DNA from: Geminocystis sp. NIES-3709
GTDB taxonomy: Bacteria; Cyanobacteriota; Cyanobacteriia; Cyanobacteriales; Cyanobacteriaceae
Length of the DNA: 64,000 nucleotides
Direction of reading: 5' to 3'
Assembly (NCBI RefSeq): GCF_001548115.1
Contig: NZ_AP014821.1
Span: 1,863,262 to 1,927,261, forward strand
This document shows, piece after piece, positions 1 through 9,450 of this stretch; position 1 is the stretch's first letter, and every line of letters starts with the position of its first letter. A model generated the notes under the pieces. That model was not told the origin of the DNA. It did not search any database and saw nothing but the letters and a program-made list of their open reading frames with translations. The position numbers and the translations under genes are program-made.

Positions 1-13
1 AATATTTAACTTA

Positions 14-472
14 TCAATTAATGGATTGAATCGTTTTTAATGCCTCTTCCACATGGGCTTTAAAATCTAACATAGAGTTAAAAATATGACGCACGATACC
101 GTCTTTATCTATAACGTAGGTTACTCTACCCGGAAGAATAAAAAGGGTTGAAGGTACATCAAATAATTTTCTCACTTTACCTTCTCGATCGCTCAATAAA
201 ATAAAAGGTAATTGATATTTATTAGCAAACTGCTGATGAGATTCCACCGAGTCACTACTGATACCAATAATTTCTGCCCCGGCTTCTTTAAATACATCAT
301 AACTATCCCTAAAAGCACAGGATTCGGCTGTACATCCAGGAGTATCATCTTTAGGATAAAAATATACTACTACAGCTTTTTTACCTAAAAAGTCTTTTAA
401 ACTAACGTTTTCACCCGTTGCTGAGGGTAAAGTAAAATCAGGGACTCGATCGCCGACTTGTAAACTTGTCAT
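14..472 (-). CDS. Peroxiredoxin Q (BCP-type thiol peroxidase)
   Basis: A 152-residue thioredoxin-fold peroxidase predicted to reduce H2O2 and organic hydroperoxides with electrons from thioredoxin. The motif DDTPGCTAESCAF places the peroxidatic Cys at residue 47 and the resolving Cys at residue 52, the five-residue spacing that defines the BCP/PrxQ subgroup. The length is the full family length. No signal peptide is visible, so it should act in the cytosol. It is transcribed away from trhO; a short AT-rich spacer with a CGATCG lies between them. The family call is firm; the physiological substrate cannot be read from sequence. Confidence 0.95.
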   Translation of the reverse strand: MTSLQVGDRVPDFTLPSATGENVSLKDFLGKKAVVVYFYPKDDTPGCTAESCAFRDSYDVFKEAGAEIIGISSDSVESHQQFANKYQLPFILLSDREGKVRKLFDVPSTLFILPGRVTYVIDKDGIVRHIFNSMLDFKAHVEEALKTIQSIN

Positions 473-630
473 AATAGTTAATAATGAATACTAAATAGTT
501 ATTAATTACAAAGCACATCTATTATACTCTTGTCTTTTGCTTTCCTTCATCAAAGATCGATCGAGTAGAGACAGGATTTAAGTATAATAAAAATACGTTT
601 CTGTTTATTTGAGTAGAAAAAATAATTAAT

Positions 631-1389
631 ATGAGTTTTACGTTTGCTTCATTTTACCATTTTTTATTATTGGATAATTTGACGGATTTACAAACTAAAT
701 TTTTAAGTTGGTGTAACAATGAAAAAATTAAAGGAACAATTTTAATTGCTCATGAAGGTATTAACGCTAATATTGTGGGAGAAAAAGAAAGGTTAAATAA
801 AGTTGTTAATAATATAAAAAAAGAGTTAGATTATCAAGATTTTGAGATTAAATATACAGAACTAGAATTAATGCCATTTGAGCGGATGAAAGTCAAAATT
901 AAACCAGAAATTATCACTTTTGGTATCGAAGAAGCAGATCCAAATAAACAAGTAGGAACTTATATTAAGCCTAAAGACTGGAATAATTTAATTTCTCAAT
1001 CTGATGTAAAATTAGTAGATACCCGCAATGAATATGAGTATAATATTGGTACTTTTAAAGGAGCAAAAAATCCGCATATTAATTCTTTTAAAGAGTTTAA
1101 TGATTATATAGAACAGAATTTAAACCCAGAAAAAGATCAGAAAGTAGCTTTATTTTGTACTGGTGGTATTCGTTGTGAAAAAGTTACTTCTTTGATGTTA
1201 AGTAAAGGTTTTAAAGAGGTTTATCATCTGCAAGGAGGTATTTTAAAATATTTAGAAGAAATACCCCAGGAAGAAAGTTTGTGGGAAGGGGAATGTTTCG
1301 TTTTTGATGAGAGAGTTGCGGTTGGACATGGTTTGGAAAAAGGTAGTTATCAATTATGTCCTCAAACCGGGGATCCTATTTTAGTTTAA
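631..1389 (+). CDS. trhO: tRNA uridine(34) hydroxylase, rhodanese family (TrhO/YceA)
   Basis: A 252-residue protein with the TrhO layout: an N-terminal acylphosphatase-like part (about residues 1-95, including the conserved HEGINAN) and a rhodanese domain (about 110-215) whose active-site loop CTGGIRCEK carries Cys176 and Cys182. The tail CFVFDERVAVGHGL is typical of the family. TrhO enzymes convert uridine 34 of tRNAs to 5-hydroxyuridine using O2. It is slightly shorter than versions carrying a C-terminal Cys-rich extension, as is common for this branch. It faces the porin gene convergently, with a hairpin between them. Confidence 0.92.
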   Translation: MSFTFASFYHFLLLDNLTDLQTKFLSWCNNEKIKGTILIAHEGINANIVGEKERLNKVVNNIKKELDYQDFEIKYTELELMPFERMKVKIKPEIITFGIEEADPNKQVGTYIKPKDWNNLISQSDVKLVDTRNEYEYNIGTFKGAKNPHINSFKEFNDYIEQNLNPEKDQKVALFCTGGIRCEKVTSLMLSKGFKEVYHLQGGILKYLEEIPQEESLWEGECFVFDERVAVGHGLEKGSYQLCPQTGDPILV

Positions 1390-1392
1390 GCA

Positions 1393-1425
1393 CAAAAAAA
1401 ACGATCGAACTTTACACTCGATCGT
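1393..1425 (-). terminator. Intrinsic terminator downstream of the porin gene
   Basis: A perfect 8-bp inverted repeat, ACGATCGA at 1401-1408 and TCGATCGT at 1418-1425, is bordered on the left by a run of eight A at 1393-1400. Read on the minus strand this is a hairpin followed by eight U, the layout of a Rho-independent terminator about 70 nt after the porin stop. The stem is made of the genome's abundant CGATCG word, so chance contribution is possible. Confidence 0.6.
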
Positions 1426-1491
1426 GAGAGCGTCACTTTTAGTAATCGCTTAAAATAGAAGTAAGGTGTAAAAAACAAAACTGTAGGGCAA

Positions 1492-3045
1492 CTAGAACTT
1501 AAAAGTAGTTCTAACGGCCCCTACCCAAATAGCATCGTTGCGACTATCATGGTTAGGATTTAATACTACATAGGCACCCGGAGTAATCAAAATATTATCG
1601 TTGACAGGATATTTATACTGTAGCTCGATCATATAAGATGTATTTCGATCATTAGAGGCTTTAGGAGGCATACCACCTAGTAGAGATAAAATAGCCCCCT
1701 CTTTTCCTAAGTCGAGGAAAGAAACATTACCAGCCCATGTCCATAAATCAGTACTACTTCTTGCTCCTACCCCTGTAGTTTGTTGTTGTAAGTTATCGGC
1801 GGAAGCAAAACCCCCTCCACCAGAGAAATGAACTTTGTCTGTAATTCTCCAACTGCCTTGTAAACCTACCCTGTTAGCAGTTGCTGCACTCCCTGCGAAA
1901 GCATTGCCTCCTCTTGGGCTTCCTGTACTACTACTCAAATTCACCGTTCCTTCCGGCTCATAAGTGTAAAGATAAGTTGCAAATAATTGAATTGATTCTG
2001 CAGGAGAAAAGCCAATTTGAGCTCCTGTACTAAAAGCACCATTAAAGAAGCCTTCTCCTTCTTCGGGACTAGAGGCATTTCGTGCTACATAAAGAGTATT
2101 AAAACTCCATTGGTCATTTAGTTTAATTTTAACACCTCCTCCAGCACCTTCAGGGCCACGAAAGACTAAAGGATCACGACGGAAAAAGCGAGTTAAAGTA
2201 CCAGTACTATCACTTTCTAAATAGGGATTACCCACATCAAAAACCTTATCAATATTCATGGCATTTGTGCCGACAAAACCCGTTACTTTTTTACCGATGG
2301 GGAAACGATAAAATAAATCATCTAAAACCACGTCATTACTTGTATCAGTATCGTAGCTTAATCTTGTCATATCCGTATTTTTGTTAAAAGCCTGAATATT
2401 TCCAGCTTGAAGGCGCACTCTTAGTCTGTCTTTGCCCGTAAAACTGGTATCAAAATTTAAACGAGCACGGTTAGCTAATACTGCTTGATTTTCATTAGCC
2501 GGTCCTGAACTTTTGACTAAGCCATCATAGTTTTCGGCTTTGGAATTAAAGGCATTTGCCAAACTAATAATTACTTCTCCATTAAGTTTGGTGGTAGTAG
2601 AGAAATGATGATCTTCCAAGAAGGCGACTCTCCCCTCTAAGTTATCAACCCTTGCTCCTAAAGTGGCTAATTCTGTCTCAAATTCTTGCATTAATCGCTT
2701 TAATTTATTAATATCTTCTTTCATAACTGATTCACTAGCCGCAATTAATCTTTCCATTTGTTGCATACAGGCATTTAAACCTGCGGCAAATTCATAACGA
2801 CTTAAAGCACGATTACCTCGGAAGGTTTGATCGGGATAACCCACAATACAACCGTAACGCTCAACCAAACTTCTTAGAGCTTCAAATGCCCAGTCTGTAG
2901 GAGATACGTCTCTTAATTGGGAAACTGAGGTAACTTGATTCATTTCATTATCGACATTTAGAGGTACTTCGATCGCATCCACAGAAGAAGCCATCAACGT
3001 TGAAATAATCCCTACAAGAGAAATTTTTTTTAGAGATAGTGACAT
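1492..3045 (-). CDS. SLH-domain OprB-type outer-membrane porin (iron uptake porin family)
   Basis: A 517-residue outer-membrane porin of the cyanobacterial type. Visible parts are a signal peptide ending near residue 24, an S-layer-homology domain at about 44-105 (DVSPTDWAF and YPDQTFRGNRALSRYEFA), a short coiled coil at about 105-145 and a beta-barrel OprB-like region to the C-terminal Phe. The SLH domain anchors such porins to the peptidoglycan-linked wall. Synechocystis relatives have been implicated in inorganic and iron uptake. The start is supported by GAGGAG four nucleotides upstream of the ATG. An 18-bp palindrome lies about 50 bp upstream, and a likely terminator follows. Confidence 0.93.
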   Translation of the reverse strand: MSLSLKKISLVGIISTLMASSVDAIEVPLNVDNEMNQVTSVSQLRDVSPTDWAFEALRSLVERYGCIVGYPDQTFRGNRALSRYEFAAGLNACMQQMERLIAASESVMKEDINKLKRLMQEFETELATLGARVDNLEGRVAFLEDHHFSTTTKLNGEVIISLANAFNSKAENYDGLVKSSGPANENQAVLANRARLNFDTSFTGKDRLRVRLQAGNIQAFNKNTDMTRLSYDTDTSNDVVLDDLFYRFPIGKKVTGFVGTNAMNIDKVFDVGNPYLESDSTGTLTRFFRRDPLVFRGPEGAGGGVKIKLNDQWSFNTLYVARNASSPEEGEGFFNGAFSTGAQIGFSPAESIQLFATYLYTYEPEGTVNLSSSTGSPRGGNAFAGSAATANRVGLQGSWRITDKVHFSGGGGFASADNLQQQTTGVGARSSTDLWTWAGNVSFLDLGKEGAILSLLGGMPPKASNDRNTSYMIELQYKYPVNDNILITPGAYVVLNPNHDSRNDAIWVGAVRTTFKF

Positions 3046-3567
3046 TTACTCCTCACACTGGAATTTTAATTATTGACTTTTTTATTCAATAAATGATAAC
3101 TTATTTTATCAATAAATGCAAATTTATAGCAATAACTTGAAGAAAATTAATGTTTTGAAAAATACATTCAGGGATTTTTATGATCGAGTTTGAAGCAATA
3201 GTTTTCTCTTTTCTGATTTTTTCAAGGAAAATTTAAGGATTAATCGATCGTTCTCCATGGTCAATGGTTATAATGTTGGTAAGACTTCTCTACACCTGCT
3301 AATTATCAGTACAAAATTCATTGTAGATAAACAATAGTTTTAAACTCCTTGTTACCAAAGAATTGATTACAATAAAATGTAAAAAAATATCTTTCAAAAG
3401 TCGAAATACGATCGTGATAAGAGCTAAAAACTCTTTTGTAAAAGTATCTTGATGATTACTGTTTTCACTTATAAAGATAATTTTTTTAGTTTTGCCATAT
3501 GTATAGATAATTTTACCTACTCCGTTATTGACATCAAAATCGCCAAATCTTAGATGTGTAAAAGATT
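3046..3567. other. Divergent intergenic region between porin and TamB-like genes
   Basis: A 522-bp AT-rich spacer that must carry promoters for both flanking genes. I see no coding potential. It holds the palindrome described separately at 3094-3111, several CGATCG words and A/T tracts. No convincing paired -35/-10 boxes were picked out. Confidence 0.5.
3094..3111. promoter_or_regulatory. Palindrome upstream of the porin, possible Fur-type site
   Basis: TGATAA (3094-3099) and TTATCA (3106-3111) form a perfect 6-6-6 inverted repeat centred about 58 bp upstream of the porin start. Half-sites resemble the GATAAT/ATTATC hexamers of Fur boxes, and relatives of this porin are iron-linked, so an iron-responsive operator is plausible. 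In such AT-rich DNA a palindrome like this can occur by chance. Confidence 0.3.
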
Positions 3568-6500
3568 ATGATTGATACCTCAAACTATTCTATTTCTAAA
3601 AACCCAGAAGAAAACGGAAAAATATCACAAATTGCACAAAGAAAAAATGTTTTGCATTGGGTTATATATTTCATCCTATTATCCTTGGGAGGGGGAATAA
3701 GTTATAGCTGGTATTTTCTGACTCAAAAATTAATCCCCCTCATAGAAAAACCTGTTAGTGATTATATTTCTCGTCCTGTTAAACTAGGTAAAATAAAAGC
3801 AGTTTCTCTCACAAGCATTAGATTAGGAGAAACAAGAATTGATACCACCACTAAGGAGAATGATTATATTATAGCTGAAGGAGTAGAAATTAATTTTAGT
3901 CCTTTGCAAATATTAGCAAATCAAGATATTAAATTAGGGATTAATATTCTTAATCCTCAAGGTTTTTTACAACAAAATAAAGATAATAGTTGGATAAAAA
4001 TTAACTTAAATAATAAACAAAATAATAATAATATTTTTTTAGGAAAGTCTATTCATATTAATAATATTGCTTTAGAAAACGGAAACCTCATCATAAAAGG
4101 GAATCAACGTCAAGGAATAATTCAAGAAGACTTAACAAAAATTAATTTACCGTTTGGAAATATATTATTCAAAGAAAATCAACAGATTTTTGAAGTAAAA
4201 GGAAATCTAAATGATGGTAGCAAAATTATTGCCATAGGTTTACATTATCCTCAAAAAAAAGAGTGGTTGATTAAACTTAATACAAAGGATTTAGCGACAA
4301 ACAATGTTAATAATTTATTAAATATACCTGTTAATGCAGATTCAGGAAAAGTTAGTGGAAATTTATTTTTGAACTTTGTTAAAGATAATTTAGAAAAAAT
4401 TGAAGGAAATTTATTTATTAATCAAGTAAATTTAACAATTCCAAATATTCCAAATAAATTAACGAAAACTGAAGGAAATATTAAAATCAGCAACAAAATT
4501 ATCAATCTAAAAAATATTGAAACAAATTTAGATTTAATCCCAGCAAAAGTCAATGGAAGTATAGAAAATAATCACCTAAATCTCCAAGTTGCAACAAAAA
4601 ATTATATAGAGATTGACAAAGTTTTTTCTAGTTTAAAAATTGATACCAGGGATTTAATTACTCAAGGAAAAATCAGGGGAGACTTGATGATAACGGGGAA
4701 TATTAACAAACCCAAAATTGCCACAAAAATTATCAGTGTCGGAAAAACGCAAATCGATAAGATAACTTTTGAAAAAATCGCAGGAGACTTGGATATTATT
4801 TCTCAAAAATTGATCATTAATAATTTTGAGTTGTTACCAACTATCGGTGGGAAAGTGATAGGTAATGGCAAGATAAACTTAGGTAAAAAAGATGATAGTT
4901 TTTTAATTAATTGGCAAGGGATAGATATTGAAGGGGAAAAGATAGCAACTCTTTATCAACAAAAATTGCCGATGACGATTGGCTTAGTTAATGGGGATTA
5001 TCAGCTATTTGGAAATTGGCGTAATTTGCAAGAAAGTCGATTAACAGGAAATTCCATCATCGAGTTAGGAGAAGGAAAGGCAACGATTAATAATTTCGAG
5101 ATTAATCCTCAAACATGGCAAGGGGAAGTTAATTTATCCGGGCTAAGGTTAACACAATTACCGAATCTCGATTGTGAAAAAATTGGTTGCAGTGACTCTT
5201 TATTAAATGGAGAGTTTTTCGTGACAGGAAATAGAGAAGAGATAACGCCAGAAGAGATTAACTTAACAGGAAAATTTAATTTTAATTTGGCAGGAGGAAG
5301 GGTTATCTTAAATAATACCAGTTTGCAAAAGGGAAACTGGGAAACGAAGATGACTTTAAATAATCTTTCTCTTTCTCAATTACCTTCTATTAATATGACT
5401 TCGCCGGTGATAAAAAACGGAAGACTTAAAGGAGAGTTGCAAGTAGCAGGAGTATTAAATAAGAATGATGAGATGGTGATTCAAGGAAAAGGTAATTTAT
5501 TTTTACCTCAAGGAAAAGTGGATATAGATAACTTTAATTTTCAAAATGATAACTTTATAGCACAAACCAACTTAAGGAATTTCTCTTTAGCTGATTTCGC
5601 GGATAACTTTAGAGGAGGAGTAACAGGAGATATAACTTGGAGAGGGGATGTTAATAATTTAACAGCCGATAGCCTTAACTTGAAAGGTAATTTAATTTTT
5701 AATGAGGGTATTAATATTATTCATCAACCTATTTCTACCGACTTTGTTTGGAATGGTAAAGTACTAGAAATTAAAGAAGCTAGACTCGATCGAGCAACAT
5801 CACTTTACGATACCAACGATACCCTGCACGATCGAGTTTTAGTAAAAGGATTTATAGATTATGACATAGAAACCGAAACATTAAAAGATGTCAACTTAGA
5901 AATTATTGGTAAAGAGATAGATTTACACAGCTTACCCCTATCCTCATCATTAGATATAGTTAACTATCAGGGAAATATAGATTTTCAAGGCAGACTTGTC
6001 GGCAATATATCTCAACCAACCTTAACGGGAAAAGTTAACCTTAATAATTTTCAATTAGCAAATATAGGCTTTTCTTCCTTGAAGGGTGATTTAACAACTT
6101 CAGCAAAAGAAGGGATAAACTTACATCTAGATTCGACAACGACAGAAGACAAATTTTATTTAGAGATAGATAACAAAAACCAACCTCAAAAAATAGAGAT
6201 ACAAAACAATAATAGTAGAATTGAAGCCATCAGAGAAACAGAGACTTTAGCAGTGACGGCGAATAATATACCCTTAGACAAAGTAACGAAAACTTGGTTA
6301 ACTTATCTTCCCGAAAACATAAAAAAAATAGAAGGAAGTCTTTCTGCCGATATAAAAGTCAACTTAATAGACAATAACTTTATAGCGTCTAACGTTGTTA
6401 TCGAAAAACCTGCATTAAATAATTTTAAAGGAGATATTCTTACCACTCAACTTTTTTCCGAGGGAGATGTTATTCAAATTGAGAAAGGAAAAATCAATCA

Positions 6501-9450
6501 CAAAGAAAATGAGTATCTATTTAGTGGGGAATTGACTTCTTTAGGAAATAATCCCCAAGTGAAAGGAAAAGTAGAAATAAAAGAAGGAGATATTCAGAAT
6601 TTTTTGCGTAGCTGGGAAATCTTTGAGTTAAAAGATTTTTCAATGACATGGCAACCGAAACAATACGGAAAAGCAAATGACTTATATTCTTCTCCTCAAA
6701 AACAAACTAAGGAAAAGGTAACTTCTCCAGTTATTTCCATTTCTGATAACTCAAAGGAAAAGGCAACCTCTCCAGTTGTCTCCATTTCTTCTGATAACTC
6801 AAAGGAAAAGGCAACCTCTCCAGTTGTCTCCATTTCTTCTGATAACTCAAAGGAAAAGGCAACCTCTCCAGTTGTCTCCATTTCTTCTGATAACTCAAAG
6901 GAAAAGTCAACCTCTCCAGTTGTCTCCATTTCTTCTGATAACTCAAAGGAAAAGTCAACCTCTCCAGTTGTCTCCATTTCTTCTGATAACTCAAAGGAAA
7001 AGTCAACCTCTCCAGTTGTCTCCATTTCTTCTGATAACTCAAAGGAAAAGTCAACCTCTCCAGTTGTCTCCATTTCTTCTGATAACTCAAAGGAAAAGTC
7101 AACCTCTCCAGTTGTCTCCATTTCTTCTGATAACTCAAAGGAAAAGGTAACCTCTCCAGTTGTCTCCATTTCTTCTGATAACTCGAAGGAAAAGTCAACC
7201 TCTCCAGTTGTCTCCATTTCTTCTGATAACTCAAAGGAAAAGGTAACCTCTCCAGTTGTCTCCATTTCTTCTGATAACTCGAAGGAAAAGGCAACCTCTC
7301 CAGTTGTCTCCATTTCTTCTGATAACTCGAAGGAAAAGGCAACCTCTCCAGTTGTCTCCATTTCTGATAACGAATTAAAACCTTTAGCTTCGATTAATAG
7401 TGATGATGATTCTTTACTTGATACCTTAGCTTTTTTCCGCAAAATACAAACAGAATTTACACAACAAGAAGTTAGTCGCATTAATGCTAGTATTCCTGCT
7501 TTAGAAGATTTGCAAGGAAATTTTCGAGGTAAAATAGATTTTTCTTTTTCTTTCAATAAAGGCTTACAAACTGAGTTTGATTTTCGAGGAGATGATTGGC
7601 AATGGGGAAAACATGAAGGAAATTTTTTACAAGCAACAGGTAGCTTTAATGATGGTTTATTAACTTTATTACCTATACAAATTCAGAGTGATAATAGCAT
7701 TTTATCTTTAACTGGTACTTATTCCAAAGAACGTATTTCTGGTGAAATTAAATTATCTGATTTTTCTATATCTCAATTTAAAGAAGTCGTCAATATTCCC
7801 AAATCTTTAGATATTGAAGGAATAATAAATGCCAATATTGCTATTAGTGGCAGTGAAGAAAAGCCTTTAGCTAAAGGTAATATTGAGATTATTAATTCTA
7901 AGATTAATGGGACTAAAATTGATGAAACAACTGCTAGTTTTGGCTTTAGAAACTCTCGTATTGATTTTTTAGCTAACAGTAATTTAACAAAAAATAATCA
8001 ACCTTTAATAATTATTGGAAGTCTTCCTTTTCAATTATTTCCTAATTCTATAATCCCTAATAATAATAATTTTAAAATTAGTCTAAATCTGTCAGAGGAT
8101 GGTTTTGGATTATTAAATATTCTTACAAATAATCAACTAAATTGGTTAAAAGGAGATGGTAATATTAATTTGGATATTAATGGAAAATACTATCAATTAA
8201 CTAATCAAATCACTAATGTTGAAACTCAAGGAATTGCTATGTTTAAAGATGGTATTATTGATGGTAAAATTTTAGCGGATAAATCAATTACTAATATTAA
8301 TGGAGAAGTTTTTTTTAATTTTTCTCAATTAACTATACCTAATTTAACAGGAAATTTTAGTGGTGGAAATATCAGTATAAATGGAAGTTTACCTCTAATT
8401 GATAGTACTTTTTCTAATGATATGTTAACTATTAGTATCGATGATTTAGCTTTAGATATTGATAGTTTATATCAAGGTAATGCTCAAGGTACTGTCTCGA
8501 TTTCTGGAAGCTCGATCAAGCCTGAGATTGGTGGTAAAATTAAGTTATACAATGGAGAAATTTTGATTAAAGATAACTCCCGAAATCAGGAAAGTATTAT
8601 AACAAACAAGGGCATAATTTCTAATATAAAGATTAATGATTTAGATTTAATTTTAGGTAAAAATATTAATATTAGTCAACCACCTTTATTAGATTTAACT
8701 GCTGAAGGTAGTTTAAAAATTAATGGTAATTTAAGTAACTTAAAACCTGACGGAATTATTAATTTAACTCGTGGAAATCTAAATCTTTTTACCAGTCAAT
8801 TTAATTTAGCAAATGGTAATAATATTGCTAGATTTACTCCTGAAAATGGTTTTAATCCCTATCTTGATTTACAATTAGAAAGTAGGGTTACAGAAACTAA
8901 TCGTTATAAATTAATTGATAACTCTAATCCTAATGAAATTCGAGATTTAAGTAATTCTTCTGTAAATACTGCTCAAACGGTAAGAGTAAAAGCAACCATA
9001 AAAGGTTGGAGTGATAACTTAAAAGATGATATAGAATTAAGTAGTAGTCCCCAAAGAAGTCAAAATGAAATAGTGGCTCTTTTAGGGGGAGGTTTTTTTG
9101 ATAATTTTACGGAAGGAGATAGTAATTTAGGGTTGGCTAATTTGGCTAGTGCTGCTCTTTTAGGAAGTGTTCAAGGACAGTTACAAAAGAACTTTGGTTT
9201 TAATCAATTAAGGTTATTTCCTACTCAAATATTTAACTCAGAAAAACGCACATCGACTCTTGCTTTTGGAGCAGAATTAGGTTTAGATATTACTGATAAT
9301 TTCTCTATTTCTATTACTAAAATTTTGACAGAGGAACTAGCTCCTCAATATAATATTATATACCGTCTTAATGATAAAACTATCTTAAGAGGTTCTAGTG
9401 ATTTTGAGCAAGATACTCTTGGTATTATTGAGTTTGAACATCGTTTCTAA
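3568..9450 (+). CDS. TamB/DUF490-like envelope protein with 14-unit internal repeat
   Basis: A 1960-residue protein of the TamB/AsmA-like superfamily. Near the N-terminus (about residues 28-52) is one membrane anchor; most of the rest is a long run of amphipathic beta-strand-like repeats, and the last 350 or so residues match the DUF490/TamB C-terminal domain with the conserved SQNEIVALLGGG at about residue 1835. Family members span the periplasm and are tied to outer-membrane protein assembly or lipid transfer. Residues 1047-1268 are a low-complexity insert of 14 near-identical 16-residue units (SKEKxTSPVVSISSDN) that interrupts the beta-helical body. The stop overlaps the convergent downstream gene by four bases. 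Confidence 0.9.
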   Translation: MIDTSNYSISKNPEENGKISQIAQRKNVLHWVIYFILLSLGGGISYSWYFLTQKLIPLIEKPVSDYISRPVKLGKIKAVSLTSIRLGETRIDTTTKENDYIIAEGVEINFSPLQILANQDIKLGINILNPQGFLQQNKDNSWIKINLNNKQNNNNIFLGKSIHINNIALENGNLIIKGNQRQGIIQEDLTKINLPFGNILFKENQQIFEVKGNLNDGSKIIAIGLHYPQKKEWLIKLNTKDLATNNVNNLLNIPVNADSGKVSGNLFLNFVKDNLEKIEGNLFINQVNLTIPNIPNKLTKTEGNIKISNKIINLKNIETNLDLIPAKVNGSIENNHLNLQVATKNYIEIDKVFSSLKIDTRDLITQGKIRGDLMITGNINKPKIATKIISVGKTQIDKITFEKIAGDLDIISQKLIINNFELLPTIGGKVIGNGKINLGKKDDSFLINWQGIDIEGEKIATLYQQKLPMTIGLVNGDYQLFGNWRNLQESRLTGNSIIELGEGKATINNFEINPQTWQGEVNLSGLRLTQLPNLDCEKIGCSDSLLNGEFFVTGNREEITPEEINLTGKFNFNLAGGRVILNNTSLQKGNWETKMTLNNLSLSQLPSINMTSPVIKNGRLKGELQVAGVLNKNDEMVIQGKGNLFLPQGKVDIDNFNFQNDNFIAQTNLRNFSLADFADNFRGGVTGDITWRGDVNNLTADSLNLKGNLIFNEGINIIHQPISTDFVWNGKVLEIKEARLDRATSLYDTNDTLHDRVLVKGFIDYDIETETLKDVNLEIIGKEIDLHSLPLSSSLDIVNYQGNIDFQGRLVGNISQPTLTGKVNLNNFQLANIGFSSLKGDLTTSAKEGINLHLDSTTTEDKFYLEIDNKNQPQKIEIQNNNSRIEAIRETETLAVTANNIPLDKVTKTWLTYLPENIKKIEGSLSADIKVNLIDNNFIASNVVIEKPALNNFKGDILTTQLFSEGDVIQIEKGKINHKENEYLFSGELTSLGNNPQVKGKVEIKEGDIQNFLRSWEIFELKDFSMTWQPKQYGKANDLYSSPQKQTKEKVTSPVISISDNSKEKATSPVVSISSDNSKEKATSPVVSISSDNSKEKATSPVVSISSDNSKEKSTSPVVSISSDNSKEKSTSPVVSISSDNSKEKSTSPVVSISSDNSKEKSTSPVVSISSDNSKEKSTSPVVSISSDNSKEKVTSPVVSISSDNSKEKSTSPVVSISSDNSKEKVTSPVVSISSDNSKEKATSPVVSISSDNSKEKATSPVVSISDNELKPLASINSDDDSLLDTLAFFRKIQTEFTQQEVSRINASIPALEDLQGNFRGKIDFSFSFNKGLQTEFDFRGDDWQWGKHEGNFLQATGSFNDGLLTLLPIQIQSDNSILSLTGTYSKERISGEIKLSDFSISQFKEVVNIPKSLDIEGIINANIAISGSEEKPLAKGNIEIINSKINGTKIDETTASFGFRNSRIDFLANSNLTKNNQPLIIIGSLPFQLFPNSIIPNNNNFKISLNLSEDGFGLLNILTNNQLNWLKGDGNINLDINGKYYQLTNQITNVETQGIAMFKDGIIDGKILADKSITNINGEVFFNFSQLTIPNLTGNFSGGNISINGSLPLIDSTFSNDMLTISIDDLALDIDSLYQGNAQGTVSISGSSIKPEIGGKIKLYNGEILIKDNSRNQESIITNKGIISNIKINDLDLILGKNINISQPPLLDLTAEGSLKINGNLSNLKPDGIINLTRGNLNLFTSQFNLANGNNIARFTPENGFNPYLDLQLESRVTETNRYKLIDNSNPNEIRDLSNSSVNTAQTVRVKATIKGWSDNLKDDIELSSSPQRSQNEIVALLGGGFFDNFTEGDSNLGLANLASAALLGSVQGQLQKNFGFNQLRLFPTQIFNSEKRTSTLAFGAELGLDITDNFSISITKILTEELAPQYNIIYRLNDKTILRGSSDFEQDTLGIIEFEHRF
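6706..7371 (+). repeat. 48-bp tandem repeat, 14 units, inside the TamB-like gene
   Basis: Fourteen in-frame copies of a 48-bp unit encode SKEKxTSPVVSISSDN, where x is A, S or V. The first copy starts TKEKV and has ISI for VSI; the first and last copies each lack one Ser, giving 666 bp in total. Internal units are almost identical at DNA level, with differences mainly in the A/S/V codon and tcaaag versus tcgaag. This indicates recent expansion. As the unit is a multiple of three and lacks stops, long spurious reading frames appear in other frames on both strands. Confidence 0.98.

Noticed and set aside
6706-7371. CRISPR-like array
   Set aside because: Units are contiguous, in frame, without unique spacers, and part of a clear protein gene.
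6696-7556. Long minus-strand reading frames (286 and 203 codons) and a plus-strand frame over the TamB repeat
   Set aside because: A 48-bp unit without stops keeps every frame open; these frames only mirror the repeat.
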